From the NCBI RefSeq assembly GCF_013450295.1, contig NZ_SKBR01000001.1, positions 2,226,001-2,290,000 on the forward strand: a stretch of 64,000 bases of DNA, in the 5' to 3' direction. The position numbers were made by a program, and so were the translations under genes. The stretch's first letter is position 1, and every line of letters starts with the position of its first letter. Source of the stretch: Streptomyces sp. AJS327. GTDB lineage: Bacteria; Actinomycetota; Actinomycetes; Streptomycetales; Streptomycetaceae. Below are positions 16,015 through 23,516 of this stretch, one piece after another. The notes beneath the pieces are model-generated. The model did no database searches. It was not told where the DNA came from and was given only the letters and a program-made list of their open reading frames with translations.

Positions 16015-18009
16015 CGCGAGGTGGATCTCCAGCGCGCGCCCCGGCGACTGCCAGTCGTCGCCCAGCAGCCGGGCCACCCGGTCCAGCCGCTGGGCGACGG
16101 TGTTCACATGGACGTGCAACTCGTCCTTGGCGCGCGCCGGGCTCATCCCGCAGCCGAAGTAGGCCACCAGCGTTGCGACCAGGTCCGTGCCGCGCCGCGC
16201 GTCGTAGTCGAGCACCGGGCCGAGCGTGCGGCGGACGAAGCCGCGCACATCACGGGCGTCGGCCAGCAGCGTCCCCAGGAACCCGAAGTCCCCGGCCGCG
16301 GCGCCCTCCCCGGCCCGGCCGAGCAGCCGCAGGGCCTCCGCGCACCGCTGGGCCTCCGCGTACGCCGCGGCCACCGTGCCCGGGTCGGTGGCCGGGGCGC
16401 GGGCCGGGACGGCGGCGCCGACGGTCACCGCCGCGCCCACCGCCGCCCCGAGTTGCGCGGCCACCTCCCGCGCCGCCGCGGAGACGGCGGCGTCCGCGTC
16501 CGGCGTCCCGCCCGGCCCCGCCGCCGTCCGGGGTGCCGAGGAGGCGGGCAGCGGCAGCAGCAGCACCGTGCCGCCGTCCCTGATAGCCGCCAAGCCGTGC
16601 CGCACCGCCGCCAGATGAGCTGCGGCAGCCCCCAACCGGCGACGCCCGGCGGTCAGTTCGGGGTCCGGATCGGCAATCCGTGGTGCGGCGCCAGGAGTTG
16701 GGCGCCGTGCCGTCCCGCCGTCCGGCGCCCGGGACGGCGTCTCCTCGCCGGCGGTGGTGTCCAGCCGGGCGCTGAGTACCAGGTGCGCGGCGTCCAGGTC
16801 CGCGCCGAGCCGGGTGGCCCGGTCGCGGAGCAGCCCGGGGTCGCGGGTGGCCGAGTCCAGCAGGTCGTCGAGGAGTTCGCCGCGTACCCGGTGCTCGGCC
16901 TCGGCGGCGGAGCGGCGGGCGAGCAGGAGCAGCGAGGTGACCATCGCGGCGCGCTCGAAGGTGCGCTGATCAACCGGGGCGAGCCGGGGCTGGCCGCGCA
17001 GGATCAGGGCGCCCAGCAGTTCGCCGCCGGCCGCCACGGCCGTCACCCAGCCGTCCCCCTCGTCCACCGCGTGCCCCCCGGCGCGGGAGCGCTCGACCGC
17101 CGCGCGGGAGAGGGCGGTGCCGATGCGCTCCGGGGCGACGTACTCCACCCGGCCGCCCAGCACCTGCCCCACGGCCGCCGCCAGATCCCCCACCTCCCCG
17201 CCGCGCAGGACGAGTTCGGCGAGCCGGTCGTGGATCTCCCCGGCGCGCTCGATGGCCTCGTGGGCGGACTCCAGTCCGGCCAGCGCCTCGCGGGTGCCCG
17301 TCAGGAGCCGGGCGTTGTCGATGGCGATGGCGGCGTGCGCGGCGAACGAGCCCAGCAGCGCGATCTGTTCGCGTTCGAAGACCCGGGCCCGGCGGTCGGC
17401 CGCGTACAGCACCCCGATGACGTCCCGGCCGCCCAGCAGCAGCGGCACTCCGAGGATGGCCACCAGGCCCTCGTCGCCGACGGCGGTGTCGATGGCACGG
17501 GTGTGCTGGAACCGGGCGTCCTCGGGGTAGTCGTCGGTCACGTAGGGGCGGGCCGTCTGGGCGACCAGGCCGCCGAGCCCCTCCCCGAAGCCCAGCCGGA
17601 GCTGCTGGAACCGCGCCGACACCGACCCCTCGGTCACCCGCATGTAGGTGTCGCCGCGCTCGGGGTCGGTGAGGGTCATGTAGGCGACCTCGGTGCCGAG
17701 CAGCGAGCGGGCGCGCTGCACGATGGCCTGGAGCACGGCGTCCAGGTCGCGCAGCCCGGCCAGGTCGTGCACCGTCTCGATGAGCGCGGTGAGTTCGGTC
17801 TCCCGCCGCCGTCGTCCCTCCAACTCCGCGCGGACGCGCAGGGCTTGGGTGCGCTGCCGGGTGAGCGCCGCCAGTTCCCCGGGTGGCGCGCCCGCGGCGC
17901 GCGCCTCGGCCAGCGGGCGTTCGTACTCCTCGGGCGGGGCGCCGTGGGCGAGGAGGTCGAGGTAGACGCCGCCGAGGGCGGCGGGGGACGGGGTGTGGGG
18001 CTGCCGCAT
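15976..18009 (-). CDS. GAF domain, PucR-type helix-turn-helix regulator
   Basis: A 677-residue regulator. A GAF domain spans about residues 75-235 (LIETVHDLAGLRDLDAVLQ through FAAHAAIAIDNARLL). A central region carries the Ala/Gly-rich PucR/CdaR-like domain, and the C-terminal PucR-type HTH is near residues 615-670 (HVHVNTVAQRLDRV). Such proteins sense small metabolites and activate catabolic genes. The ATG at 18009 has only a weak AGGTG upstream. It lies 46 bp downstream of the 3-hydroxybutyrate dehydrogenase gene on the same strand and probably shares its transcript. Its 3' end overlaps the convergent transporter gene by 39 bp. Confidence 0.88.
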   Translation of the reverse strand: MRQPHTPSPAALGGVYLDLLAHGAPPEEYERPLAEARAAGAPPGELAALTRQRTQALRVRAELEGRRRRETELTALIETVHDLAGLRDLDAVLQAIVQRARSLLGTEVAYMTLTDPERGDTYMRVTEGSVSARFQQLRLGFGEGLGGLVAQTARPYVTDDYPEDARFQHTRAIDTAVGDEGLVAILGVPLLLGGRDVIGVLYAADRRARVFEREQIALLGSFAAHAAIAIDNARLLTGTREALAGLESAHEAIERAGEIHDRLAELVLRGGEVGDLAAAVGQVLGGRVEYVAPERIGTALSRAAVERSRAGGHAVDEGDGWVTAVAAGGELLGALILRGQPRLAPVDQRTFERAAMVTSLLLLARRSAAEAEHRVRGELLDDLLDSATRDPGLLRDRATRLGADLDAAHLVLSARLDTTAGEETPSRAPDGGTARRPTPGAAPRIADPDPELTAGRRRLGAAAAHLAAVRHGLAAIRDGGTVLLLPLPASSAPRTAAGPGGTPDADAAVSAAAREVAAQLGAAVGAAVTVGAAVPARAPATDPGTVAAAYAEAQRCAEALRLLGRAGEGAAAGDFGFLGTLLADARDVRGFVRRTLGPVLDYDARRGTDLVATLVAYFGCGMSPARAKDELHVHVNTVAQRLDRVARLLGDDWQSPGRALEIHLALRLHRLAGAIDG

Positions 18010-18055
18010 GGCACCTGCTTACCCGCTGGTCACACGGGTGGGAAGGGGCGGGTCC

Positions 18056-18886
18056 TCACCGGGCGGTCCAGGCGCCGTCCAGGGTCAGGGTGGTGCCGGT
18101 GACGAACGCCGCCCCGGGGGAGCAGAGATACGCCACCGCCTCGGCGACCTCGGCGGGCTCCAGTAGCCGCTTCAGCGCGGAGCCGGTCAGCAGGACCTCG
18201 CGGACCACCCGCTCGGGCGGGATGCCGTGGGCCGCCGCCTGGTCGGCGATCTGCCGTTCCACCAGCGGGGTACGCACATAGGCGGGGCTGACGCAGTTCG
18301 AGGTCACCCCGTGCTCGGCGCCCTCCAGGGCGATCACTTTGGACAGCCCCTCCAGCCCGTGCTTGGCGGAGACGTAGGCGGCCTTGTAGGGCGAGGCGCG
18401 CAGCCCGTGCACCGAGGAGACGTGCACCACCCGCCCCCAGCCCCGCCGGTACATGTGCGGGAGCGCCCCGCGGGTCAGCCGGAACGGGGCCTCCAGCATC
18501 AGCGTCAGCATCGCCCGGAAGGCGTCCGGCGGGAACTCCTCGACGGGCCGGACCAGTTGGGTGCCCGCCGCGTTGACGAGCAGGTCCGCTCCGGCCGCGG
18601 CCCGCTCGGCGGCGTCCAGCCCCGCCGGGTCGGTCAGATCGAGGACCAGCGGGCGGAGCGCGCCCTCCCCGGCGGCGGCCGCGTCGAGGCCGTCCGGGTC
18701 CCGGTCGACGGCGAGGACGGTGGCCCCGGCGGCGGCCAGCCGCCGTGCGCAGGCCAGGCCGATACCGCTCGCGGCACCGGTGACCAGGGCCGTACGGGCG
18801 GAGAGGTCGAGGGCGACGGAGTGCGGGACACCGGCCGGAGCCGGGGCGGGCGCGTCGTCGGACGGTGGCGAGGCTGGCGTGCTCAT
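18056..18886 (-). CDS. 3-hydroxybutyrate dehydrogenase (SDR family)
   Basis: A 276-residue short-chain dehydrogenase. The NAD-binding TGAASGIG is at residues 36-43, NAAG follows strand 4, and the catalytic Tyr171 and Lys175 lie in AAYVSAKHG. The stretches SSVHGLRASPYKAAY and SPAYVRTPLVERQIADQA are typical of D-3-hydroxybutyrate dehydrogenase, which oxidises 3-hydroxybutyrate to acetoacetate in the cytoplasm. A 25-residue Ala/Pro-rich N-terminal extension precedes the fold. The ATG at 18886 lacks a Shine-Dalgarno but has TAGCGT six nt upstream, suggesting a leaderless mRNA. It is divergent from a secreted PHB depolymerase-like gene and followed by a PucR-type regulator. Confidence 0.9.
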   Translation of the reverse strand: MSTPASPPSDDAPAPAPAGVPHSVALDLSARTALVTGAASGIGLACARRLAAAGATVLAVDRDPDGLDAAAAGEGALRPLVLDLTDPAGLDAAERAAAGADLLVNAAGTQLVRPVEEFPPDAFRAMLTLMLEAPFRLTRGALPHMYRRGWGRVVHVSSVHGLRASPYKAAYVSAKHGLEGLSKVIALEGAEHGVTSNCVSPAYVRTPLVERQIADQAAAHGIPPERVVREVLLTGSALKRLLEPAEVAEAVAYLCSPGAAFVTGTTLTLDGAWTAR

Positions 18887-18892
18887 GGCGTC

Positions 18893-18898
18893 ACGCTA
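18893..18898 (-). promoter_or_regulatory. Probable -10 element for leaderless 3-hydroxybutyrate dehydrogenase mRNA
   Basis: On the minus strand TAGCGT lies 6 nt before the ATG at 18886, where no ribosome binding site exists. Confidence 0.4.
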
Positions 18899-19033
18899 GG
18901 CAGCGCCCGGCAACCGCCCGATAGGGCCCGCGGCCACTCTTGTCCCCGCACGGGTGGCGGCGGACCACATCCCCCCGCTCGCCGTCCGGTTCTACGGTGC
19001 GTCCCGTCGCACCGACCCCTGGAAGGAGCACCC

Positions 19034-20158
19034 ATGTCAGACGCGTACCGGCCGCGCCGCGGCACAGCGCGCGCCCCGGACCCACCGCGGCGTGGCCGCG
19101 CCCCCCTGCTGCTCGGGGTGGCCCTGGCGGTCTGCTTACCGTGGCTCTCGTCCGCCTCGGCCCAGGCCGACCCGGGCGGCGCCACCCCCGTCGAGCGGGC
19201 CGTCACCCCCACCGAACGGGCTGAGGCGCCCGGTGAACCCGCCGGGGCGTCCCCGCGGGCCGGGCGGGGCGCGGCCTCGGCGGAGCTGGAGCCGGTCCCG
19301 GACTTCGGCGCCAACCCCGGCGCCCTGTCGATGTTCCGCTACGTGCCCGACGGGCTGCCGTCCGGCAGCCCGGTCGTGGTCGTGCTGCACGGCTGCACCC
19401 AGGACGCGGCCACCTACGTCGACGGCGCCGGATGGCGGGAGTTCGCGGACGAGTACGGCTTCGCCGTCGTCGCGCCGCAGCAGGAGACCGCCAACAACGC
19501 CAACCGCTGCTTCAACTGGTTCGAGCGCGCTGACACCGCCCGGGACAGCGGGGAGGCCGCGTCCATCCGGCGGATGGTGGAGCACACGGTGGGCGCCCTG
19601 GACGCCGACCCCGGCCGGGTCTTCGTGACCGGACTGTCCGCCGGAGGCGGCATGACCTCCTCGCTCCTCGCCGCCTACCCCGACGCCTTCGCCGGCGGGG
19701 CGGTCATCGCGGGCATCCCGCACGGCTGCGCGAGCAGCCTGCCCGAGGCCTTCGGCTGTATGAACCCGGGCGTCACCCGCACCCCCGCCCAGTGGGGCGA
19801 CCTGGTGCGGTCGGCCCATCCGGACCACGAGGGCGACCGCCCGAAGGTCGCGGTGTGGCACGGCACCGCCGACACCACCGTCCACCCGCGGAACGCCACC
19901 GAGTCGGTCAAGCAGTGGACCGACGTCCTGGGCGCCGACCAGACCCCGGACGCGGAGGAGCAACTCCCGGACGGCACCACGCGATCCGAGCACACCGACG
20001 GGAGCGGAGAGGTGGTGGTCCGCGAGTACGTGGTGCCGGACATGGGCCACGGCACCCCCGTCCGTCCCTCCGAGGGCTGCGGCCGGGCAGGCGCCCACTT
20101 CCTCGACACCCTCTGCTCCACCCGGCACATCACCGGGGACTGGGGGCTGTCCGGCTGA
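19034..20158 (+). CDS. Secreted PHB depolymerase-family esterase
   Basis: A 374-residue exported alpha/beta hydrolase. An Arg-rich N-terminus and a hydrophobic segment (about residues 24-43, ending SSASAQA) form a secretion signal. An Ala/Glu/Pro-rich linker follows, then the catalytic domain from about residue 80. The oxyanion motif LHGCTQDA, the lipase box GLSAGGGM with nucleophile Ser202, and DMGHGTPV with the probable catalytic His are visible. These match PHB depolymerase/feruloyl-esterase family enzymes. GGAAGGAG lies just upstream of the ATG. It is divergent from 3-hydroxybutyrate dehydrogenase, which would use its product, so polyhydroxybutyrate or an oligomer is the favoured substrate; a polysaccharide acyl ester is the alternative. 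Confidence 0.88.
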   Translation: MSDAYRPRRGTARAPDPPRRGRAPLLLGVALAVCLPWLSSASAQADPGGATPVERAVTPTERAEAPGEPAGASPRAGRGAASAELEPVPDFGANPGALSMFRYVPDGLPSGSPVVVVLHGCTQDAATYVDGAGWREFADEYGFAVVAPQQETANNANRCFNWFERADTARDSGEAASIRRMVEHTVGALDADPGRVFVTGLSAGGGMTSSLLAAYPDAFAGGAVIAGIPHGCASSLPEAFGCMNPGVTRTPAQWGDLVRSAHPDHEGDRPKVAVWHGTADTTVHPRNATESVKQWTDVLGADQTPDAEEQLPDGTTRSEHTDGSGEVVVREYVVPDMGHGTPVRPSEGCGRAGAHFLDTLCSTRHITGDWGLSG

Positions 20159-20191
20159 CCCACGGCCCCGAAACCCCCCACGCACCCCGAG

Positions 20192-20223
20192 CCCCCGGAG
20201 CGCCACCGTGGCCGCTCCGGGGG
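20192..20223. terminator. Strong terminator hairpin
   Basis: Perfect 11-bp arms 20192-20202 (CCCCCGGAGCG) and 20213-20223 lie just after the esterase gene, with a partly self-complementary 10-nt loop. Confidence 0.8.
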
Positions 20224-20337
20224 CGAACGCCGCGCGAAGCCGCCGCCACGCACGGCATACACACACGGCGCGGAGGACGTCATACTGAGCGGAGGGGGAG
20301 CGCACCACGAGCGATTCGACGGGGGCGACGGCACGCG

Positions 20338-22611
20338 ATGGCGGACACCACACTGATCCAGGGCCGTTACCGACTGCTTGAGCTGATCGGGCGCGGCGGC
20401 ATGGGAGAGGTGTGGCGCGCGGTCGACGAGTCCCTCCACCGGCGGGTCGCCGTCAAGTGCCTCAAGCCCCTCGACCCGGGCGGGGACCGGGCGTTCACGC
20501 AGGTCCTGCGGGAGCGCTTCCGCCGCGAGGCGCGGGTGGCGGCGGCCCTCCAGCACCGCGGGGTGACGGTGGTGCACGACTTCGGTGAACAGGACGGCCT
20601 GCTCTACCTGGTGATGGAGCTGCTGGACGGCGACAACCTCAGCCAGTTACTGGAGCGCAACGCGAACCGGCCGCTCGACGTGCCGGACGTGCTGGAGGTG
20701 GCCGAGCAGATATCCGCCGCCCTCGCCTACACCCACGACCAGGGCATCGTGCACCGGGACCTGAAGCCCGCCAACGTGATGCGCACCCGGGACGGCACCG
20801 TCAAGATCTGCGACTTCGGCATCGCCCGCCTCGGCCACGACATCGGCTTCACCTCCAAACTCACCAGCACCGGCGTGGCGATGGGCACCCCGCACTACAT
20901 GTCGCCCGAGCAGATCGCGGGCCGCGCCGTCGACCACCGCAGCGACCTCTACTCCCTCGGCTGCGTGCTGTACGAGATCGTCACCGGCACCCCGCCCTTC
21001 GACCGGGGCGACCCCTGGGCGGTGCTGCTCGGCCACCGGGACACCCCGCCCGAACCCCCGCGCACCCACCGTCCGGACCTTCCCGAACCGCTGGAGCGGG
21101 TCATCCTCCAGCTGCTCGCCAAGGATCCGGCGGCCCGTCCGGACAGTGCCGCCGACCTCGGCCGCGACCTGGCCGAGGCGCGCGAGGCCCCCAGCCCCGG
21201 CGGCGGGCTGGCCCGGCCCGCTCGGCCCCGCCCAACGGGCTGGACGCGCGGTGGGTCGCGTGGCGAGAGCGCCGCCTCCCGGTCGAGCGGGGCCTGGCCG
21301 GTCAGCACCGCCACCCCGCCCGGTCAGCCGCCCGGCGGCACCGACGCCGACCGGTGGACCACCGAGGTGCCCGGACCGGGGGAGCCACCGCTGGTGCCGC
21401 TGCCCCGCAAGCCCACCGCGCCACCCGGGTCAGCCCCCGGGGCGGAGGAGCCCGCGGGGCCCTCCCCGAACCTGCTGGCGACCCTGGCCAGCAGGCACAA
21501 CACCGGTCTGCACCTGGGCCGTCTGGGCCGCTGGGAGGAGGCCTGCGAGGTGCACCGCTCGGTCGCGGCCGAACGCGAGGCGCTGCTCGGCGAGAACCAC
21601 CCCGCCACCCTCGCCAGCCGCTACGAGGTCGGCTTCACCCTCAGCAGGCTGGGACGGCACGCCGAGGCGCTGGAGGAGTACCGGCGGGTGGCCACCGGCC
21701 GCTCGGCGCTGCTCGGCCCGGACCACTCCGACACCCTCGCCGCGCGGCAGGAGTCCGCCTACGTACTCGGCCAGCTCGGACGGCACGAGGAGGCGCACCT
21801 GGTGTACACCGGGGTGCTCGCCGCCCGGGAGAACACCATGGGGGCCGACCACCCGGACACCCTCCGCTGCCGCCACAACCTCGCCTTCAACCTGAGCAGG
21901 CTGGGCCGTCTGGAGGACTCCTACCGGATGGCGCGTGAGGTGGCCGTCGCGCGGACCCGGGTGCTGGGCGCCGAGCACCAGGACACCCTCGTCACCCGGT
22001 ACGAGGTCGCGTACGCGCTCGGCCGCCTGGGGCGCTGGGCGGAGGCGCTGGAGACCTACGCGGCGGTCGCCGAGTCCCGGGCCCGCACCCTCGGCCCGGA
22101 GCACCCCGACACCCTCGCCGCCCGCTACGAGACGGGCATCAGCCTGGGGCGTCTGGGGCGCAGCGCGGAGGCCCTGGAGCTGTACGCCGACCTGGTCGCC
22201 GCCCGCACCCGGGCGCAGGGCCCGGCCGACCCGGAGACGCTGCGCGCCCGGCACGGACTCGGCGTCAACCTGGGCCGCCTCGGCCGCTGGGAGGAGGCGC
22301 TGGCCGAGGCGCGCGAGGTCTGCGCCATCCGTGAGCGGACGCTCGGCCCCGACCACCCGGACACCCTGGTCAGCCGCCGGGAGGTGGCCGTCGGCCTGGG
22401 CTGGCTCAGCCGCTGGGCCGAGGCGCTGGACGAGTACCGGCTGGTGGCCGCCGTCCGGGAACGCGTGCTGGGCCCGGACCACCCGCACGCGCTGACCAGC
22501 CGGAACGACGAGGCGCACTGCCTGGAGCAGCTGGGCCGCAGCGCCGAGGCCGTCGAGCTGTACCGGCAGGTCGCCACGCGCCGTCAGCAGCGTGCCTCCA
22601 GCGCGGGCTGA
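20338..22611 (+). CDS. Ser/Thr protein kinase with nine C-terminal TPR units
   Basis: A 757-residue Hanks-type kinase. The kinase domain covers residues 10-280 with the G-loop GRGGMGEVW (18-26), Lys40, the catalytic Asp141 in VHRDLKPAN and DFG Asp159. A Pro/Ser-rich linker (about 285-375) is followed by nine near-identical 42-residue units. These have the pattern LGRLGR..EAL..Y..V...R...LGP.HPDTL and resemble kinesin-light-chain TPRs. No transmembrane helix or PASTA domain is present, so it should be cytoplasmic, with the TPRs recruiting partners or substrates. ATG at 20338 follows a CATACT -10-like sequence about 50 nt upstream. Confidence 0.92.
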   Translation: MADTTLIQGRYRLLELIGRGGMGEVWRAVDESLHRRVAVKCLKPLDPGGDRAFTQVLRERFRREARVAAALQHRGVTVVHDFGEQDGLLYLVMELLDGDNLSQLLERNANRPLDVPDVLEVAEQISAALAYTHDQGIVHRDLKPANVMRTRDGTVKICDFGIARLGHDIGFTSKLTSTGVAMGTPHYMSPEQIAGRAVDHRSDLYSLGCVLYEIVTGTPPFDRGDPWAVLLGHRDTPPEPPRTHRPDLPEPLERVILQLLAKDPAARPDSAADLGRDLAEAREAPSPGGGLARPARPRPTGWTRGGSRGESAASRSSGAWPVSTATPPGQPPGGTDADRWTTEVPGPGEPPLVPLPRKPTAPPGSAPGAEEPAGPSPNLLATLASRHNTGLHLGRLGRWEEACEVHRSVAAEREALLGENHPATLASRYEVGFTLSRLGRHAEALEEYRRVATGRSALLGPDHSDTLAARQESAYVLGQLGRHEEAHLVYTGVLAARENTMGADHPDTLRCRHNLAFNLSRLGRLEDSYRMAREVAVARTRVLGAEHQDTLVTRYEVAYALGRLGRWAEALETYAAVAESRARTLGPEHPDTLAARYETGISLGRLGRSAEALELYADLVAARTRAQGPADPETLRARHGLGVNLGRLGRWEEALAEAREVCAIRERTLGPDHPDTLVSRREVAVGLGWLSRWAEALDEYRLVAAVRERVLGPDHPHALTSRNDEAHCLEQLGRSAEAVELYRQVATRRQQRASSAG
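21475..22600 (+). repeat. 126-bp coding repeats (nine TPR units)
   Basis: Nine 42-codon units within the kinase gene repeat in frame. Each starts at a Thr-Leu pair (Ala-Leu in the last unit) after Gly-Pro-x-His-Pro-Asp or a variant. The strong similarity between units implies expansion by duplication. Confidence 0.8.
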
Positions 22612-22966
22612 GCCCGCCCCGTCCGCTGACCGGGCCAGCTCCGCCGTGCCCGCGGTGCGTGGCCCGGCGGGCTCGGTGGCCGGAGGGCGGAGTCCGAGCG
22701 GGTTCCAGCGGGTCGAGCGGCGTACCGCACGATCCCGGCGGGTTTCGCGGACGCCCCGGTGTGACCTCGTCCCGTCCGGTCACCCGGAGGGCGAGGGCGG
22801 GCCCCGCCGCCCCGCACCGCGTACCCCGCGCACGCCGACGGTGGGCGAGCGGGGCGCGCGGCGCGCCCGGCGCACGCGGAGAGCGAAGCCGAGCGTGGTG
22901 CGGCTACCGAAGAGGACGGCGGGGGTGGATAGTTGAAGTTGTAACCACGCCCGAGGAGGAACGGCC
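22612..22966. other. Intergenic region before the VOC gene
   Basis: These 355 bp contain no recognisable gene. The last 45 bp are AT-richer (GGATAGTTGAAGTTGTAACC near 22927-22946) and should hold the promoter and possibly an operator. An imperfect GTT/AAC dyad spans 22932-22945. Confidence 0.5.
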
Positions 22967-23482
22967 ATGGCTGAGCCCACCGAAGCCGAACTGAAGACCC
23001 TGCGCGCCCGGCGTGAGCAGCTGCGGGAGCGCTATCTGGCCTCCGCGTCCGAACGCCCCGGGAGCACCGCGCGCGGAGTGCACCACGTCGCGTTCATCTG
23101 CCGGGACGTGGAGGAGACCATCCGCTTCTACCAGGAGTTCCTCGGCTTCCCCCTGGTGGAGATCGTCGAGAACCGGGACTACCCCGGATCGACCCATTTC
23201 TTCTTCGACATCGGCAACCACAACCTGCTGGGCTTCTTCGACTTCCCCGGCCACCCGCACCCCGAGTTCACCGAGACCGTCGGCGGGGTGCAGCACCTCG
23301 CGCTCTCCGTCGGCGAGGAGCAGCACAGCGCGGCGCGCGCCGCGCTGGACCGGGCGGGCGTGCCCTACGCGGGGCCGGACCGTGGGGCCGAGGAGAGCCT
23401 CTACCTCCAGGACCCCAACGGCGTGCCCATCGAGCTGTACCGCGAGCGGCTCGGCGTTTTCAACGGCTGCCGCATCCTCTGA
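22967..23482 (+). CDS. VOC superfamily (glyoxalase/dioxygenase-like) protein
   Basis: A 171-residue vicinal-oxygen-chelate protein with two beta-alpha-beta-beta-beta modules. VHHVAFICRDVEETIRFYQE near residues 38-57 and VQHLALSVGEEQ near residue 107 start the modules, and metal-ligand-type residues occur in HVAF, QHLAL and PIELY. Family members include glyoxalases, extradiol dioxygenases and resistance proteins; the reaction here is unknown. A 35-residue charged helix precedes the fold. GAGGAGGA lies just upstream of the ATG. It is convergent with the HelD-like gene. Confidence 0.85.
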   Translation: MAEPTEAELKTLRARREQLRERYLASASERPGSTARGVHHVAFICRDVEETIRFYQEFLGFPLVEIVENRDYPGSTHFFFDIGNHNLLGFFDFPGHPHPEFTETVGGVQHLALSVGEEQHSAARAALDRAGVPYAGPDRGAEESLYLQDPNGVPIELYRERLGVFNGCRIL

Positions 23483-23490
23483 CGCCTCCG

Positions 23491-23510
23491 CCCCGGGCCC
23501 GCGTCCGGGG
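23491..23510. terminator. Short GC hairpin between convergent genes
   Basis: CCCCGG (23491-23496) and CCGGGG (23505-23510) pair around an 8-nt loop in the 34-bp gap between the VOC and HelD-like genes. Confidence 0.5.
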
Positions 23511-23516
23511 GTGAAC

